DNA of 64,000 bases from Adineta steineri (taxonomy: Eukaryota > Rotifera > Eurotatoria > Adinetida > Adinetidae): positions 22,322 through 86,321 of the forward strand of contig CAJNOI010000271.1 of NCBI GenBank assembly GCA_905250115.1. Reading direction: 5' to 3'. The notes under the pieces were generated by a model. The model was not told the DNA's origin and did not search any database. It saw nothing but the letters and a program-made list of their open reading frames with translations. The translations under genes and the position numbers were made by a program. Of this stretch, positions 20,967 to 34,078 are shown piece by piece (positions within the stretch are counted from its first letter, which is position 1; every line of letters starts with the position of its first letter).

Positions 20967-22709
20967 CTAAAAAAATCAAAGAAATAAATTTTAATTAAAT
21001 ATTTATTCGTTTTTTGTATTGTATATATATATATGACACTATTGTACTTAATATTGGACACAGTACAATGTCTGATTGTCCAATATCAAGATCACATCTT
21101 CTTCGAAGACAAATCATCTATATATTCATAATTGTATAAGGATAAAAATAGATACTTGGAAATCATTTTTGATTGAAAATCATCCATTGAAAATATTGTT
21201 CAATTTTTGTAAGAGTTTGATAGTTTGTTTTACGATTTAAAATAATCAAATGAAATTGAATTAATGTTGTTATTGTTGCACTAATGATATTCGATCTTTT
21301 TTTCTTTTATATAAAATAGAAAAGACGAAATGTAATAAAAGAGAAGAAACAATCGATAGAAAAAAAGGAGAGAAAATATGTCTTTGATTTTTTTTTATTT
21401 GTAATCTATCAACAACCATTGGCCAATCAAATCGATTGATGTTTGCTTTTTTCTCTCTGTCTCTCTTTCTCTCTACGATGTGATAGTAACATTTAACATG
21501 CAATCATATAGAAGAAAAAAAAGGGAAATAAAATTACAAATTGTCAAACTATTGTGATCGTGTGTCCAGCCGTGTAAATTTGCTTATTGTTGAATATAGA
21601 TCTTCAAGTCAGACACAATGAGTATCTAAAGATAGTTAAATATGAATCTTTACAAATAACTGACAATTCTACTGTATGACATACTCATATATATATATAC
21701 ACATTTTTTCTTTGCTTCTCATTCTTCTCTAGTATGTCTATTTGATACCATTACAAAAAAAACAGTTGCTCTAAATATCGGACATCATACTTCTCCACAT
21801 ATATATATATATAGTCTCGTGTTTTGTGATGCTGATATGATGTATATTGATAAGATTATTGTATTACATCAGTCAAAATAAAATGATGATTGTATTTTAA
21901 TCTTGATCTTTTCTTTCTGATAAATATAACAAGACTGAAGTTTTTATCTAAAGAATCAATCATTTAAATAATAAAGTTGTGTGAAGAAAATAGATTCGTT
22001 ATTATTGAAAAAGGATCTAATACAATAATTTCTATTTATCATTCATATCAGTTTAGATTCAATTCGAAACTAAAAAGAAAATATCCGATGCATTGATTCA
22101 TGTTGACATCAAGTCCTCTGTTTTTCTTATCTCTTCATATATCTTTATAAATTTTTTGTTTAACAAAACCTATTTTCCAAAAACAATGCAGATCAACAAA
22201 TAAGATATATGCACTGTATTTATTTTCTTGACAGATTTGTGTCATTTTATACAAATGAAATAATCATAATAATACATACGGTAATATTTTGAATGTAGTT
22301 GATATTTTATAATTATTTTTTTTCAAAAAACAAAGTTTCTGTTTTATATTTACTATAGATTCTCGTTTTTCTTGTTATTTCTTTTAAAATAATTTAATGT
22401 TTCATATTACTTGGAATTTATTTAATAAATAAAAACATTGTATCATGAGTACAATTGCATATGTTGTATTCACTTTTCAATTAGTAAAAGAAACTTCTAT
22501 TCAGTTTGAAAATAATTTAATTCTAAGTTAATATTTTTCTTCTATTTTACAAATAAAGAAATATGAATCTTTACTTTTACGTGTAAAATAGTTGTCCTAC
22601 TTTTTGATGACTTATTCAAGTTCTTAAGAAAACTAATCACTTTTCAATTACGCACATAGTTCTTAAGAAAACATCTTAAATTACTGTAGTATCAGAAGAA
22701 AAATATAAA
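20967..22709. other. Intergenic between divergent genes
   Basis: It lies between the minus-strand nuclear receptor and the plus-strand NHL gene, so it should hold both promoters. AT-rich with (TA)n runs near 21025, 21693 and 21803. No further gene recognised. Confidence 0.4.
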
Positions 22710-25700
22710 ATGACTTGCTATTCTTTATTCTATGATCATTTTTATACTTATCAATCTGATAAAGTTAGTCTACAAGTACTGACTAGATTTTATCGATCCA
22801 GCAGAAATGGTATGAAATATTTTTTTCTTAGTTTATTTTATTTAATTTGTTTAAAATTTAGCTTGAAACAATACAAATTGGCATTTTACTGTTAACAATT
22901 GTATGGATACATTCTTCTTCAGGTTCTGAAGGTAAAGTATTTTCAAGTGATTAGAGATACTTACTACCTTATGACTATTACTCGAGTGATAATCATTACA
23001 ATACATCTTTTGTTGACTAATTCTATATATAGTATTTGTTAATGAATCTTTGGAATATATATGAGTAGTTTCATTTTAATTGTTTTACTTGTGAGAGTAT
23101 ATGTGGGAAAGATTTATATAATAAGTGAGAGTTACATTTCGATTATTAGTTTCTATAATAAGTCATCTATTCGATTAGAAACTGAGAAGTAGAATTGATC
23201 GAAAATTTTATTGAATAGATCAGAGTAGTTTATTTATTTTATCGATAACAAAAGTTTTACAAATCCATTTCTTTTTTATTTAATTTTATTAAATATCCTT
23301 TTCAGAGAATTGAAAAAATGGATATACTTTCTTTTGTACTGAATTTAAAATGGCTAAAAGTCGAATTCATACAAAATGGATTTAGTGAATTTTATTTTCT
23401 TTGAATTAAATATAAGGAACATGCATTCTAAAATATAAATACAATTCTATTTATCAAATACAAAAAAAATCGAGTATATTCTTCATCTATTAGCGTAATT
23501 ATTATATTGTTAGTATATAATCTCTTTTTTTCAAACTTAATATAATTCAATATCGTTTATATTGAAGAAATATATTGTGCTGGTTCCTACAAACTTTCTA
23601 TAAAATTGCATGTATTATCTGAATATTCAGATTCAGTTATACTTGGCTGCTCCTCCATATGAAAATCTTTAACTTTTTTTTCTTCTAAGACTATGTTCCT
23701 TTGTATGAGATAGATTTTATAAGTGGAATGGTAGATCTATAAAATAATTATAGTATCTTTCGCTACATACTCTGTTGTTATTCATACATAGTAGTAAAGT
23801 TATTAAATTGCGCTGTTACAGACATCGTCGAAATAATCTATTTTATAGCTACTCTTGCTGATGCAAAAATGAGTATATGTATCAACACAATACGAGAAAA
23901 TTTCTATCATCTGTTGTAATTGTCTAGTGATATCGAGTTAGGTTGTTGCTATCAGCTGAAATAATAAAATAAAATTAAAATATTGAATTAATTTGCTGAA
24001 TGAAGTAGTATTCTATCCACTTACTGCTTTTGATTCTAATAAAAACGCAGATCTGCTATCGTACGTTGTCTATTTTATATATCAACGAAGAGGTCTAAAA
24101 CATCAGTAGTAGTTTTGAAATGTTGAACCTATGTTTTTGTTCATTTTAGCGTTCTACAATCGGCCTAAATTCATGTGTCCAATTGAAGAATGGGTCTACA
24201 AGGGCAAATTTACACCACCTGCGTGCCCTCATAATGATTTTGAGCTAGAAGATATTTTTATCGATATCAATAATCAGGTCTACGTATCTGACTGTAAAAA
24301 TATTCTGATGACGACATTGAATTCGGTTGTCAGTCAATCAGTATTGAAATCACTAGATTTGTACACATGCCAAGAAAAGCATAAGGAATGTAAAGAGAAG
24401 CAACCAAAAAGTCTTTTTGTCACGTCCGACGATACCATTTATATTGATAATGGTGTTCGAGGTACCATTAATACATGGTCACCAGGTGGACGCAATGGTT
24501 CAATCAACCTGGGAACTTTTACTGATTCTTGTTACGGGCTATTTGTTGATACTAATGATACAATTTACTGTTCTATGTCAGAATCTCATATAGTTATAAA
24601 GAAATCACTCAGAATTAATACTAGTTCATGGGAAACAGCTGCCGAATACGCTATAGAAGAACCATACGAGCTCGACCAACCTGATGGAATCTTTGTTAAC
24701 GACAACTTTAATTTGTACGTAGCAGATTGGGAGAATGACAGGATTTTACTTTTCGAACCTGCACAAACAAGTGGGAAAACGATAGTATCTGAAGGAAAAA
24801 TAACCGATATCTGGCTTCATAAACCAACAGATATTACATTGGATGCTGATGACAATTTATATATTGTAGACAGCCATAATACTCGAATCATATTTGTCAA
24901 CTCAGAGTTTACTCAGTATCGATGTTTAGTCGGCTGTCCTAAAAACTCGAATTACAAGAACGTCAAAGATCAAGAGATGCTAGATAGTATCAGTTTCGAT
25001 CGATCTGGAAATATGCTTGTTAGTGACCCAAAAAAAAAGCAAATTCTAAAATTTACTCCCAAATTTAACTCCACATCGGAAAACTGTGGTAAGTGAAATT
25101 AACACTGAATAGAAAGCAGACTATTACTCAAGCTAATTCTAATTAAATGGATCGAACTTGAATTTATTTTCAACGCTGTAAATATGATTTTGATAACCAT
25201 ATAATTAACCATATTCTTACATTTTGACAACATATTTTTCTCGTTGAATAAAAGAAAACAACATAGAATTTCTAGATAGGATCATACCAATCTGTCTAAT
25301 AAAGATCCCATGATCATTATGATTTGTGTAATATAATTGTATTTAAAGTATCTGATTATGATTGAACACAGCCAATTGACTTTTAATGAACTATGAAAAA
25401 TTTGTACGCTAAACTTTAATTATTTTTTGAAAGAAAACGTTTTTTACATAATTCATTGTTTTTTTTATTAAAAATTAAATAACATATTTATTGTTTCAGT
25501 TGAAAACTCAAAGGAAGATATAACAACAACTTATAGTCCACCTCGAATTGAAAATACAAGTATTTAATATTTAAATTATATTTTTATGAGATTATACAAT
25601 GGTTTTTTATTTCAGGTGGTTATGGTAATGTTACCAAAAATTCCACGTCGAGTACAAAAAGTTGTATGCGTTGATTATATAGTATTATTAAACTTAAATA

Positions 25701-27780
25701 CATATTGATCAATCTTTTTTAGATTCTACTGATTTATCAACAATATCAACTGGAACAGATGACAACAAATCTTTGAGTGAAACAAGCTCTTTACCAAGTG
25801 ATAAGAATACATATTTCTTTGATTTTTTTCCATTAAAACTAGTTGCAGAATCGAATTGATTTTATTTTAAATTTAGTTATTTTATTAAAAAACATTACTT
25901 CTCTTGTTTCCTAGAATCGGATGATTCATCTTCAATTATCACAACAACTGATAGTTCAGTTACAACACCTACAACTGATATTTCAGCTGCACCAACTACA
26001 ACTGACAGTTCAGTTACAACAACTACCACTGGTAGGTCCACTACAACAACTGCAGCTGATAACGCAGCTACCACTGGTAGGTCAACTACAACAAGTACAA
26101 CTGATAGCTCAACTACAACAACTATAACTGATAGTTCAGTTACAACAACTGCAACTGGTAGGTCAACTACAACTGATAGCTCAGTTACAACAACTGCAAG
26201 CGATAGCTCAACTACAACTGGTGGATTAACTGCCACAACTACAACTGATAGTTCAGCTACAACAACTGCAACCGATAGCTCAGCTACAACAACTACAACT
26301 GGTAGGTCCACTACAACAACTACAACTGATAGCTCAGTTACAACAACTGCAAGCGATAGCTCAGCTGCACCAACTACAACTGATAGTTCAGTTACAACAA
26401 CTACCACTGGTAGCTCAGTTTCAACAACTACCACTGATAGCTCAGCTACAACAACTGCAACTGATGGCTCAAATACCACAACTACAACCGATAACTCAGC
26501 TACCACTGGTAGGTCAACTACAACAAGTACAACTGATAGCTCAGTTACAACAACTGCAACCGACAGTTCAGCTACAACAACTACACCTGATAGCTCAGTT
26601 ATCACAATCACCACTGGTAGGTCAACTACAACAACTACAACTGATAGCTCAACTACAACAACTACCATTGGTAGGTCCACTATAACAACTACAACTGATA
26701 TTTCAGCTACAACAACTGCAACTGATAGTTCAGCTACAACAATTACAACTGATAGTTCAGTTACAACAACTACCACTGGTAGGTCAACTACAACAACTAC
26801 CACTGATAGCTCAGATACAACGACTGAAACAGATATTTCAGCTACCACAACTACAACTGATAGCTCAGCTACAATAACTACCACTGGTAGGTCAACTACA
26901 ACAACTGCAACTGATAGCTCAGTTACAATAACTACCGCTGGTAGGTCAACTACAACAACTACCACTGATAGCTCAGCTAAAACAACTGCAAATGGTCGAT
27001 CAACTACAACATCTATATTGAAACCAACGATTGATGAAAAGCCCGCATCTAATTTCGTTGCACCGAATTGTTCCGATTCAAGTGTAATTGGACTTTTTTG
27101 TAATATTTCATCTCAACCATGCGATATCTATAAACCTTGTCGAAATCTTGGTATTTGTACGAATAATTTAACATATCCTCTTGGTTATACATGTCTATGT
27201 CAACCTGATTTTAGTGGCACGAATTGTGAAACTAATATTCAACCATGTCACTTAAATACTTGTTTACATGATGGTAAGTAATCATAGTTAATTTGTTTTC
27301 GTATTTTTTATCATAATAATTAAAAAAATATTTTCTTGTATATAAGGTAACTGTACTAACGTTAATAGTACACACTTTTTCTGCAATTGTACAGATGGGC
27401 GCACTGGTATCAATTGTGAAAATTTAGTTAATTATTGTCATAATGTTACTTGTCTTAACAAGGGTATTTGTCAACCATTACTTCTTGATTATGAATGTAG
27501 ATGTGTATCGAGTAGTTTCACAGGCGATCATTGTCAAAACGTAGCACAAAGTCTAGTTGTTCACCAGTTCGTTTCAAAAACATTTGGTTATATTGCTATT
27601 ATTGCTATATTGGTAGTTGCCGGTTTTGTCGTTATAATGGATATTTTAAAATATGGGTTTGGTATTGATCCAGTTTGTAAAGAACGTGATCTTCTTCGAC
27701 GTCGCAGATCTCGATTTAGACAAAGCAATCTTCAAAAACAAAAACTTCAAAACAAACTTTATTTGCGACATTTGAGATAA
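22710..27780 (+). CDS. NHL-propeller / mucin / EGF single-pass membrane protein
   Basis: Likely exons: 22710-22763 (start tentative), 22862-22931, 24150-25088, 25500-25559, 25616-25660, 25723-25797, 25915-27273, 27347-27780, about 1011 residues. A hydrophobic signal segment (IQIGILLLTIVWIHSS) is followed by an NHL-type beta-propeller: LEDIFIDINNQVYVSD, PDGIFVNDNFNLYVADW and PTDITLDADDNLYIVDS are repeat starts. A Thr/Ser mucin-like region of about 360 residues is built from a 27-bp coding minisatellite (TTTTTDSSV/TTTTTGRST). Then come EGF-like modules (CRNLGICTNN...CLCQPDFSGTNC; CNCTDGRTGINC; CLNKGICQ...). A membrane helix (FGYIAIIAILVVAGFVVIMDIL) and a short Arg-rich tail finish it. It is probably an extracellular adhesion or glycocalyx protein; the ligand is unknown. 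The 1.2-kb intron before exon 3 is unusually long. Confidence 0.75.
22932..24149. other. Long intron of the NHL gene
   Basis: AT-rich sequence without a recognisable exon, repeat or element. It is inferred to be intron because GAAG|GTAAAG at 22931 joins TTTTAG|CGTTC at 24150 in frame. Confidence 0.45.
25930..27010 (+). repeat. 27-bp coding minisatellite
   Basis: Imperfect tandem units of the type ACAACAACTACAACTGATAGCTCAGTT, in frame, encode nine-residue TTTTTDSSV or TTTTTGRST blocks. Unit types alternate, and blocks are shared between distant positions (for example TTGRSTTT several times), so unequal exchange is likely. Confidence 0.85.
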
Positions 27781-28798
27781 ATATTATCATTGCAATAAAT
27801 CATTTCATTTATTATAGACAATACATATAGACAGATTTAATATTAAAATTTACAAAACAGTCAAAAAAAACATTTATATTTAATCATTATTTTTGTTCGT
27901 AATATCGTATAGTCATCTTGATATATATTCTTTATTGTAATTGTGTAATGTGAACGTGTTTATTAAAATATTTTAAAATTAATTTTTTAAATAATTAGAA
28001 TTGATACTACGAAAATTAGGATATATATCTTTTATCAAATAGTTTCGTTTGATATTCACACATTTGATTATCTTCACACTCGTTAAGTTATTAGCATGGC
28101 GGTCGACTATCAAAAGTAATCATAATCTCTTATTTATGTATCAATAGATAATAGTTTGCTTGATCATGTGATTTATTGAAATGAAAAAAGTTATTGAATT
28201 TGTTTTGACTGATATCAATGTCATACTTAAAGTAAATTATATGTCTATATTGACATGTGAAACGTATAGTACGATATAAATCATAAGTTTTACCTAATTA
28301 CGATCGATCGATCGCTATCTAGTGTTAATAAATAAGACATCATCTGATTTAATATCTCTCGAGCGACATCTATCCACGCGAATCGTAAATATATCAGTAA
28401 TAAAAACTGACAGTTATTATAGATTTGTTATTTTGACATTGAAAACTAGAATATGAATAATTTCAACTGAAAATCATATATAAATTTTCATTAATCTACT
28501 TGCATTGGTCAATTATCATTGAAGAAAAAGATGTATTGCATGCATACGAACGAGTTGTCTTCTTCTATGGATTGTCATGAGTCACGGTATTTTTAAATAT
28601 TTGCGTTCGGTAAGGACTGACTAGCTCTCGATTACTATCAATCGATTGATGGTACACGATAACTAATGAAGCATGGTTTGTTATACCTATTTCTTCTCAC
28701 ATTTATTTCCTATTCGAAAGAGAAAAAAAAGCGATTCACTTCTTATTCAAACAATCAATTTTATTCTATATTTTTGTAGATGTCTTGGTACAAACATC
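27781..28798. other. Intergenic, no gene recognised
   Basis: AT-rich; contains CGATCGATCGATCGCT near 28303. It ends in the splice acceptor TTTTTGTAG at 28772-28780, upstream of the FHIP start. Confidence 0.4.
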
Positions 28799-31426
28799 AT
28801 GACTCTTCATTGGAAACGATATCGTAGTACTGAAAGTTTGGACGACGAGAGTAGTGTTGAAGTGACGGTTAGTTTAAAGATTATTTTTCTATATTGAAAT
28901 AGGTTAATATCCTTGATCTATGGATTAGATTAAATAGAAAAAAAAGGAATTTGTTACAATTTTAATACTCTACGTGACTGGAATAGAAGTGTTACATCAT
29001 AAAACCAAGAAATAAAAATGAATCATCGTTGTTCCAGTTATTAGCTTGTTTTTCTCTGCCGTCGATACTACGACTATTTCTAGTTGACAGACATCATAAC
29101 GATCAACATATCTGGATCGATAAAAGAAAGAGGAGAGAGAGAGGGAAAAAAAGAAGAAGAAGAAGAAGGACTGTTACAATAAGATTCAGTATTGTATATT
29201 ATCAATGGAATTCATGAGAGTAACGGAAGAGGTAGAAAATAATAAATATCATAGGATGATTATTTTTTTTTATTTTATGATAAAATTTAGGTTCTTCGAC
29301 AACATTGGAAACAAATTTTACAAATATTTCAAAAATCTTTAGTTGATCAAGATGATATCAGTTGTGTAATATCACATTTTCATCACGCAGTCACTTTACT
29401 TACTAATGAAGTCGCTAGTCACGATCGTCCCGGTCCTGTACTCTTATATTTTATTTCGGAATCTATACTTGATACATTCTTTATTTGGTCATTAAGTTGT
29501 CCGGAATATGCATCTGAACTTAAATATCATCAATTACGTTGTTTTGAATTTCTTCTTAGTCGGTCTCAACATGAACTTCTNNNNNNNNNNNNNNNNNNNN
29601 NNNNNNNNNNNNNNNNNNNNNNNNNNNNNNNNNNNNNNNNNNNNNNNNNNNNNNNNNNNNNNNNNNNNNNNNNNNNNNNNTGAAAAATTACATTATTTTT
29701 TTTTCAAAATTTTGAGTTGCTTACTCTGAGTATATTTCCTTTGTGAATTGACTACTGCATTTTGCCTGTACTAAATACTTGTTGATCATCTATATACTAT
29801 GTCGTTAGAAGGTTATATTCCATTTTTTCGCATTTTCTTAGGATTTTTTCCTATTTTCACCATACGAGAAAAATCGATAAAATAGGTTTTAGTAAAATGA
29901 GTGCCATTCGAGAACTACAAATGCTAGAGAGGTAGGCCTTGCGTCATTTTGTAGGGGAGCCCTTGGGCTGTCTCTTGCATGGTTTAGATATATAGGTCTC
30001 TATAAAAATTCAAAAAACGGCATCATACTCTTTAAAAGATTGTTAATGCTGGAACACTGAATCTACTTGAATTTTCAGCGTTTATCGACAGATATATAGA
30101 GTACTCAAGTACCTTCATAATGGTGAAAACCGCAGCTCTCTAGCTCTTTCTGTTCTCGAGTTATTCCAAAAATATCCGAGTCCACTATTTTTTTAAACAG
30201 ACAGTAGAACTAATAATTTATTGCTTTTGTTATTGCAATTATAGATTCTATATAAAGATTGTAGGAAACGAACGTTTAGATTTTATCGAACAATTGTATA
30301 TCCTATTATGTATTTATTTCTCTATAGGTCCATTTCTCCGAACAATATTTTCCAAATTAGAAAATATGTTACAAAATCCTTTACATGTAAATCTTTTATT
30401 AACTGGTATAATCTCACGATTAGCACATTATTCTCAACCATTATTACGTTCATTATTATTGAATCATAGTCTTGTACTCGAAACAAATGTCAAATCACTT
30501 TTTCAAGTAAAATGAATAATATGGAAAAGCAAAATGTTTTTTCTTAATCTTATTGTTTTAGATTCTTTCAAATCTCAAATCAAAACTTGAAACTATTTCT
30601 CAAACATATAATGATTTTAATAATCTTGTTCAATTAGCTCATGAAACATTATATCAAAGAGAAAATAATACTAAAGTATATTTATTTTAATGTATATATA
30701 TATATAAGTTATGTTTGTTTTTTCTTTAGGAATCTGAGGAATCATCTAGACGAACACGTTCTCCATCACGTACACGATCAAAATCAGCTGATCCTGGAAA
30801 AGGTAAATAAACAAAACTAAAAAAAGATTTTCCTTCTATTACTTTTATTTCCAGAAGAAGAACGAGTTTTTTTTGAAATTCAACAATTACCTATAAAAGG
30901 TTGTGCATGTACTATTATTTGCAGTTGATTTCTTGTATTTTTTTATCTCGCATGTTTAGTTGTCATAATTTCCCATATTGTTTTTTCTAGTTTCTTATAT
31001 GAGAAAGAAAAAGAAAAATTATTATTTATTTTTATTAATTTAGAACCTGTCTCAAAACGAACACGTATTATGAACTTTTTTCGTGGTCGTAGTCGAGTAT
31101 CCGAAAGAGTAGATAATAATATCAAAGAACGTGATTATTCTCAAGTAACATTAATTGATAAAACATCAATGAAGTAATATATTTAGAAATAAATTCAAAA
31201 TAAAATAATTTTTTTTTTCTTAAGGTTTATTAATATTCGTGAAAATCATCAATCTGTATCTGTAAGTGAATGGGATGATCCTAAAACACGTAATATTGCT
31301 TATTGTGCTGTTATATTTAATGAATTTCTCAAAGAACTTGCCGCTATTACATTAGAACATAGCGTACAACAATTTGATGATGATCAAATATTTGACGATA
31401 TTTCATCAATACAATTATTATATTAA
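28799..31426 (+). CDS. FHIP1-like FTS-Hook-FHIP complex subunit, interrupted by assembly gap
   Basis: Exons: 28799-28867, 29291-29580 (runs into the N gap), then 30328-30506, 30562-30675, 30730-30802, 30855-30899, 31044-31173, 31225-31426. Before the gap, HWKQILQIFQKS, RPGPVLLYFISESILDTFF and RCFEFLLSRSQHELL match the FHIP (FAM160/RAI16) N-terminal helical domain. After it, GPFLRTIFSKLENML, HVNLLLTGIISRLA and QPLLRSLLLNHSLV match the conserved block of FHIP1A/1B. The C-terminus has FNEFLKELAAITLEHSV. FHIP proteins join FTS and Hook adaptors to Rab5 endosomes for dynein transport. The middle of the protein is missing, so more than 100 bases are probably lost in the gap. Confidence 0.75.
29581..29680. 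other. Assembly gap (100 N)
   Basis: One hundred consecutive N interrupt the FHIP1-like coding exon. The round number suggests a placeholder rather than a measured length. Confidence 0.95.
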
Positions 31427-32024
31427 ATATTTTTTTTCTGTTCTTATAATTCATTTACGATCATAATCTGAATATATTTTTCTATCAATCGGTAATAATC
31501 CCTCATATGTTTTGTTATGTATTTATGAAATTGTAATATTTATTTGTCAAAAGAAGAAGAAGATGATATTGTGTTCTTTTTTTTTATATTATATGTATTT
31601 ATTAGATAAGAAGACAAAAAAAATAGATACTTATTATTGGAGATTTATTTGAATAATGATGAGAATATTATATTCAATCATGTTTGTTTTTTCTTTCTTT
31701 TTGATTATTGATAAATATGCAGAATCTCTTATATAAACTTAGAGGATAATTGTTGATTAAAAGGTTAGAGTTCCAAGTTCGAAAAAATCAACCTTCGTAG
31801 TCTATATATGTTTAAGTCCTTGGTTTGATAATAATGTATACAATTTCTAAAATATGTCAGAAGTGAGACATACGAAGGATATTAGATAGAATACTTGAGA
31901 GAAAAGCTCCTTCATTAGTCCGTATTCATTTGCACTATCATTACAAACAATTCTTATATATATATCAACACGTTTAAAAAGTAAATTTAAAATCAAGAAA
32001 CTTGTAAGTAATTAGAGACATCAA
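31427..32024. other. Intergenic, no gene recognised
   Basis: AT-rich spacer between the FHIP1-like gene and the GPCR; nothing else supported. Confidence 0.4.
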
Positions 32025-33014
32025 ATGAAAAATCATTTTAATGGAACGAATAGTTCCTTAAAAATCTTTTCATTATTTATTATTTATTATCCATTAATAT
32101 TAATTATTCTTGGTACTATATTAAATCTTTTAACATTTATTATTCTCTGTCGAACAACATTTAAAAATGCAAGAAAACGACCAACAATTCATTATATGCG
32201 TACAATAGCTATATTTGATATATTAATATTATACGGATGGAATTTAGATCAATATCTTGAAAGAACGATTGGTATTAAAATGACAAATTATTCAGTAATA
32301 TCATGTAAAATATTTACATTTTTAAATTATTTTATTTATCATGTATCAGCATGGTTACGTGTATTTATTTGTTTTGATCGTTATTTATCATTAAGTCGTT
32401 TACATCGAACATGGTTTAGTATATCGAAAAATGTTCTAATTCTTATTAGTTTTCTAATGCTAATTTTTATTTTAATTAATTTACATATATTTCCTTTTGT
32501 TTGTTATTATGAAAATGATCAAGTTAATATCGAATCACGTTATTATACAATTTATCCAATGTGGGATCGTGTTAATTTAATTATATATAATTGTCTTCCA
32601 TTTTCATTTATGATTATATTTAATAGTGGAATTATTTATCATTTAATTTTATTACGACGTATAAGTACAGTACGAAAAACTTCTCGAATACAACATCGAT
32701 CAATTTCAATCACATTACTTTTAACAACATGTTTATTTTTTCTAATGACAACACCAGTGTCAATTGCATATGCATATTTTTCACATAGATATGAACATAT
32801 TTTATATGCACTTGATTCAATTCTTTATACTTATCATATTTTAGGTTTTCCTGTTTATTTTTTAACATTTAGAGAATTTCGAAGAGAATTTTTCAAATTA
32901 ATTACATTATATAATTGTCGAAAATGTAAAAATTTATCAACCATACATCATGATACAACTATTAAAAATGTTGTAAATCATTTATTTATAATATCTGATA
33001 CATCTTTAAAATAG
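32025..33014 (+). CDS. Class A (rhodopsin-like) GPCR, single exon (329 aa)
   Basis: The intron-less 330-codon frame starts MKNHFNGTNSSL, with an NxT/NxS N-terminal glycosylation pattern. Seven hydrophobic helices are readable: LILIILGTILNLLTFIILC, IAIFDILILYG, a third ending in FDRYLSLSR (DRY-like), NVLILISFLMLIFILINL, VNLIIYNCLPFSFMIIF, ITLLLTTCLFFLMTTPVSIA and YTYHILGFPVYFLTF. A basic tail with FREFRREFF follows. Cys before helix 3 (SCKIF) and VCYYEND in loop 2 could form the usual disulfide. The ligand cannot be told; peptide-receptor-like orphan GPCRs of this kind are numerous in rotifers. The single exon contrasts with intron-rich neighbours and suggests a retro-derived or expanded family. 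Confidence 0.75.
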   Translation: MKNHFNGTNSSLKIFSLFIIYYPLILIILGTILNLLTFIILCRTTFKNARKRPTIHYMRTIAIFDILILYGWNLDQYLERTIGIKMTNYSVISCKIFTFLNYFIYHVSAWLRVFICFDRYLSLSRLHRTWFSISKNVLILISFLMLIFILINLHIFPFVCYYENDQVNIESRYYTIYPMWDRVNLIIYNCLPFSFMIIFNSGIIYHLILLRRISTVRKTSRIQHRSISITLLLTTCLFFLMTTPVSIAYAYFSHRYEHILYALDSILYTYHILGFPVYFLTFREFRREFFKLITLYNCRKCKNLSTIHHDTTIKNVVNHLFIISDTSLK

Positions 33015-33127
33015 AAAATAAATATTTTAAAAATTATTAATATTTTTTATTCTATAAAATATCATAAATATTTCATTTAATTCATATAGAATAATATAAG
33101 TTTTACTATGTAAAGACTTTATAACCA

Positions 33128-33265
33128 AGGGTGGGCGGCGCTAGTCTTTGCCTGGACACCAGCAGAAAATAACCTAATAATTACCATCATTTACACTACT
33201 TTTTACACATTGTTTTCAAGGATCATAGGGCAGCCGCAATTTTCTGGTTACGCTACTAGCTGTAA
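33128..33265. repeat. Possible hAT-type MITE fragment
   Basis: CAAGGGTGGGCGGCGCTAGT and the inner GCAGCCGCAATTTTCTGG are GC-richer than the surroundings and resemble one end of a hAT-like element. No matching opposite terminus was found. Confidence 0.25.
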
Positions 33266-33442
33266 TCTTTCAACAGATTATCGATCAATTATTATACTAG
33301 TTTAGAAAAAGGTACTTTTGATATTTATATACGAAAATCTGCTTGCATTTTTCTATGTCATAACAAAAAATTACTCATAGATCTAATCATGAATAAAACT
33401 ATGGAAATTTGTCAGACGAATTTTCTATATCTTTATGTATTA

Positions 33443-34078
33443 CAGGAAAACCTCCCTAATATGAACACCATCGGGATCGAAAAAAAGTGTTCACTATAGA
33501 GAGCTAATATATAACATAGCCTGAAATGGAAGAAATCTTAGAATATTTGCTTATACCTTTATAGTAGAGAAACATCCGAGTATTTATTCTATTGTTCATT
33601 TATTATTAGTTAAACGATTTTAATTAAAAAAAATTCGAACTACAATACAAAAACGAGTAGCTGCCTAATTCGAGTTCGAATATAAGTGGATATTAGAAAA
33701 AGAAAAGTCAATACCTACTGCTAAGAATAGATTTTGTTCTAGAATAATTTTCAGATAAATCCACCTCACCTACCTCTTGATCGTATATATGAATCATATA
33801 CATTTTACAGTAAAACTAAAACTGAATCTATTCCTAAATTTTCACCATTTATTTTCGAATTCGAACTAGGCAGCTCATCAAAACATATGACAGAAAGTGG
33901 AAAGAGATAAAAAAAACATTGTATATATGTACACATTGGAGAGGTGACAATACCAGACGGACCCGAAAAAAAGCGTTCACTGTTCAGAATAAAAAGATGT
34001 CCATATTGGAGAGATGCATTTCCAGCAAAAGTCGCTCCGTCGGATCTGAGACCGTTCATAAAACAGAGGATTTTACTG
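33443..34078. mobile_element. Pogo/Tigger-like non-autonomous element
   Basis: The left end TA|CAGGAAAACCTCCCTAATATGAAC pairs with the right end, which in reverse complement reads TA|CAGTAAAATCCTCTGTTTTATGAAC. Both are flanked by TA. Inside, GGATCGAAAAAAAGTGTTCACT and ACCCGAAAAAAAGCGTTCACT are related blocks of the kind seen in pogo-type termini. A GCCTAATTCGAGTTCGAA / TTCGAATTCGAACTAGGC inverted repeat lies in the middle. An internal CAGTAAAA at 33808 could mark an alternative, shorter element (33808-34078). There is no transposase. Confidence 0.5.

Noticed and set aside
21048..21117. Candidate first exon of the 2DBD receptor (MICLRRRCDLD...)
   Set aside because: Its donor leaves a phase that gives an immediate stop when joined to the exon at 20966, so it was not added to the gene model.
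25895..26965. 356-residue open frame on the minus strand made of VVVVAELSVVVVVTELS repeats
   Set aside because: It is the antisense reading of the 27-bp coding minisatellite. A repeat length divisible by three keeps all frames open; the plus-strand frame joins to clear flanking exons.
25930..27010. CRISPR-like regular repeats
   Set aside because: Units are contiguous, imperfect and in frame with a eukaryotic protein; there are no spacers.
31765..31790. AGTTCGAA motif as a tRNA B box
   Set aside because: No A box at the right distance and no cloverleaf could be drawn.
33805..34059. 84-residue minus-strand frame
   Set aside because: It lies inside the pogo-like element and shows no transposase motif.
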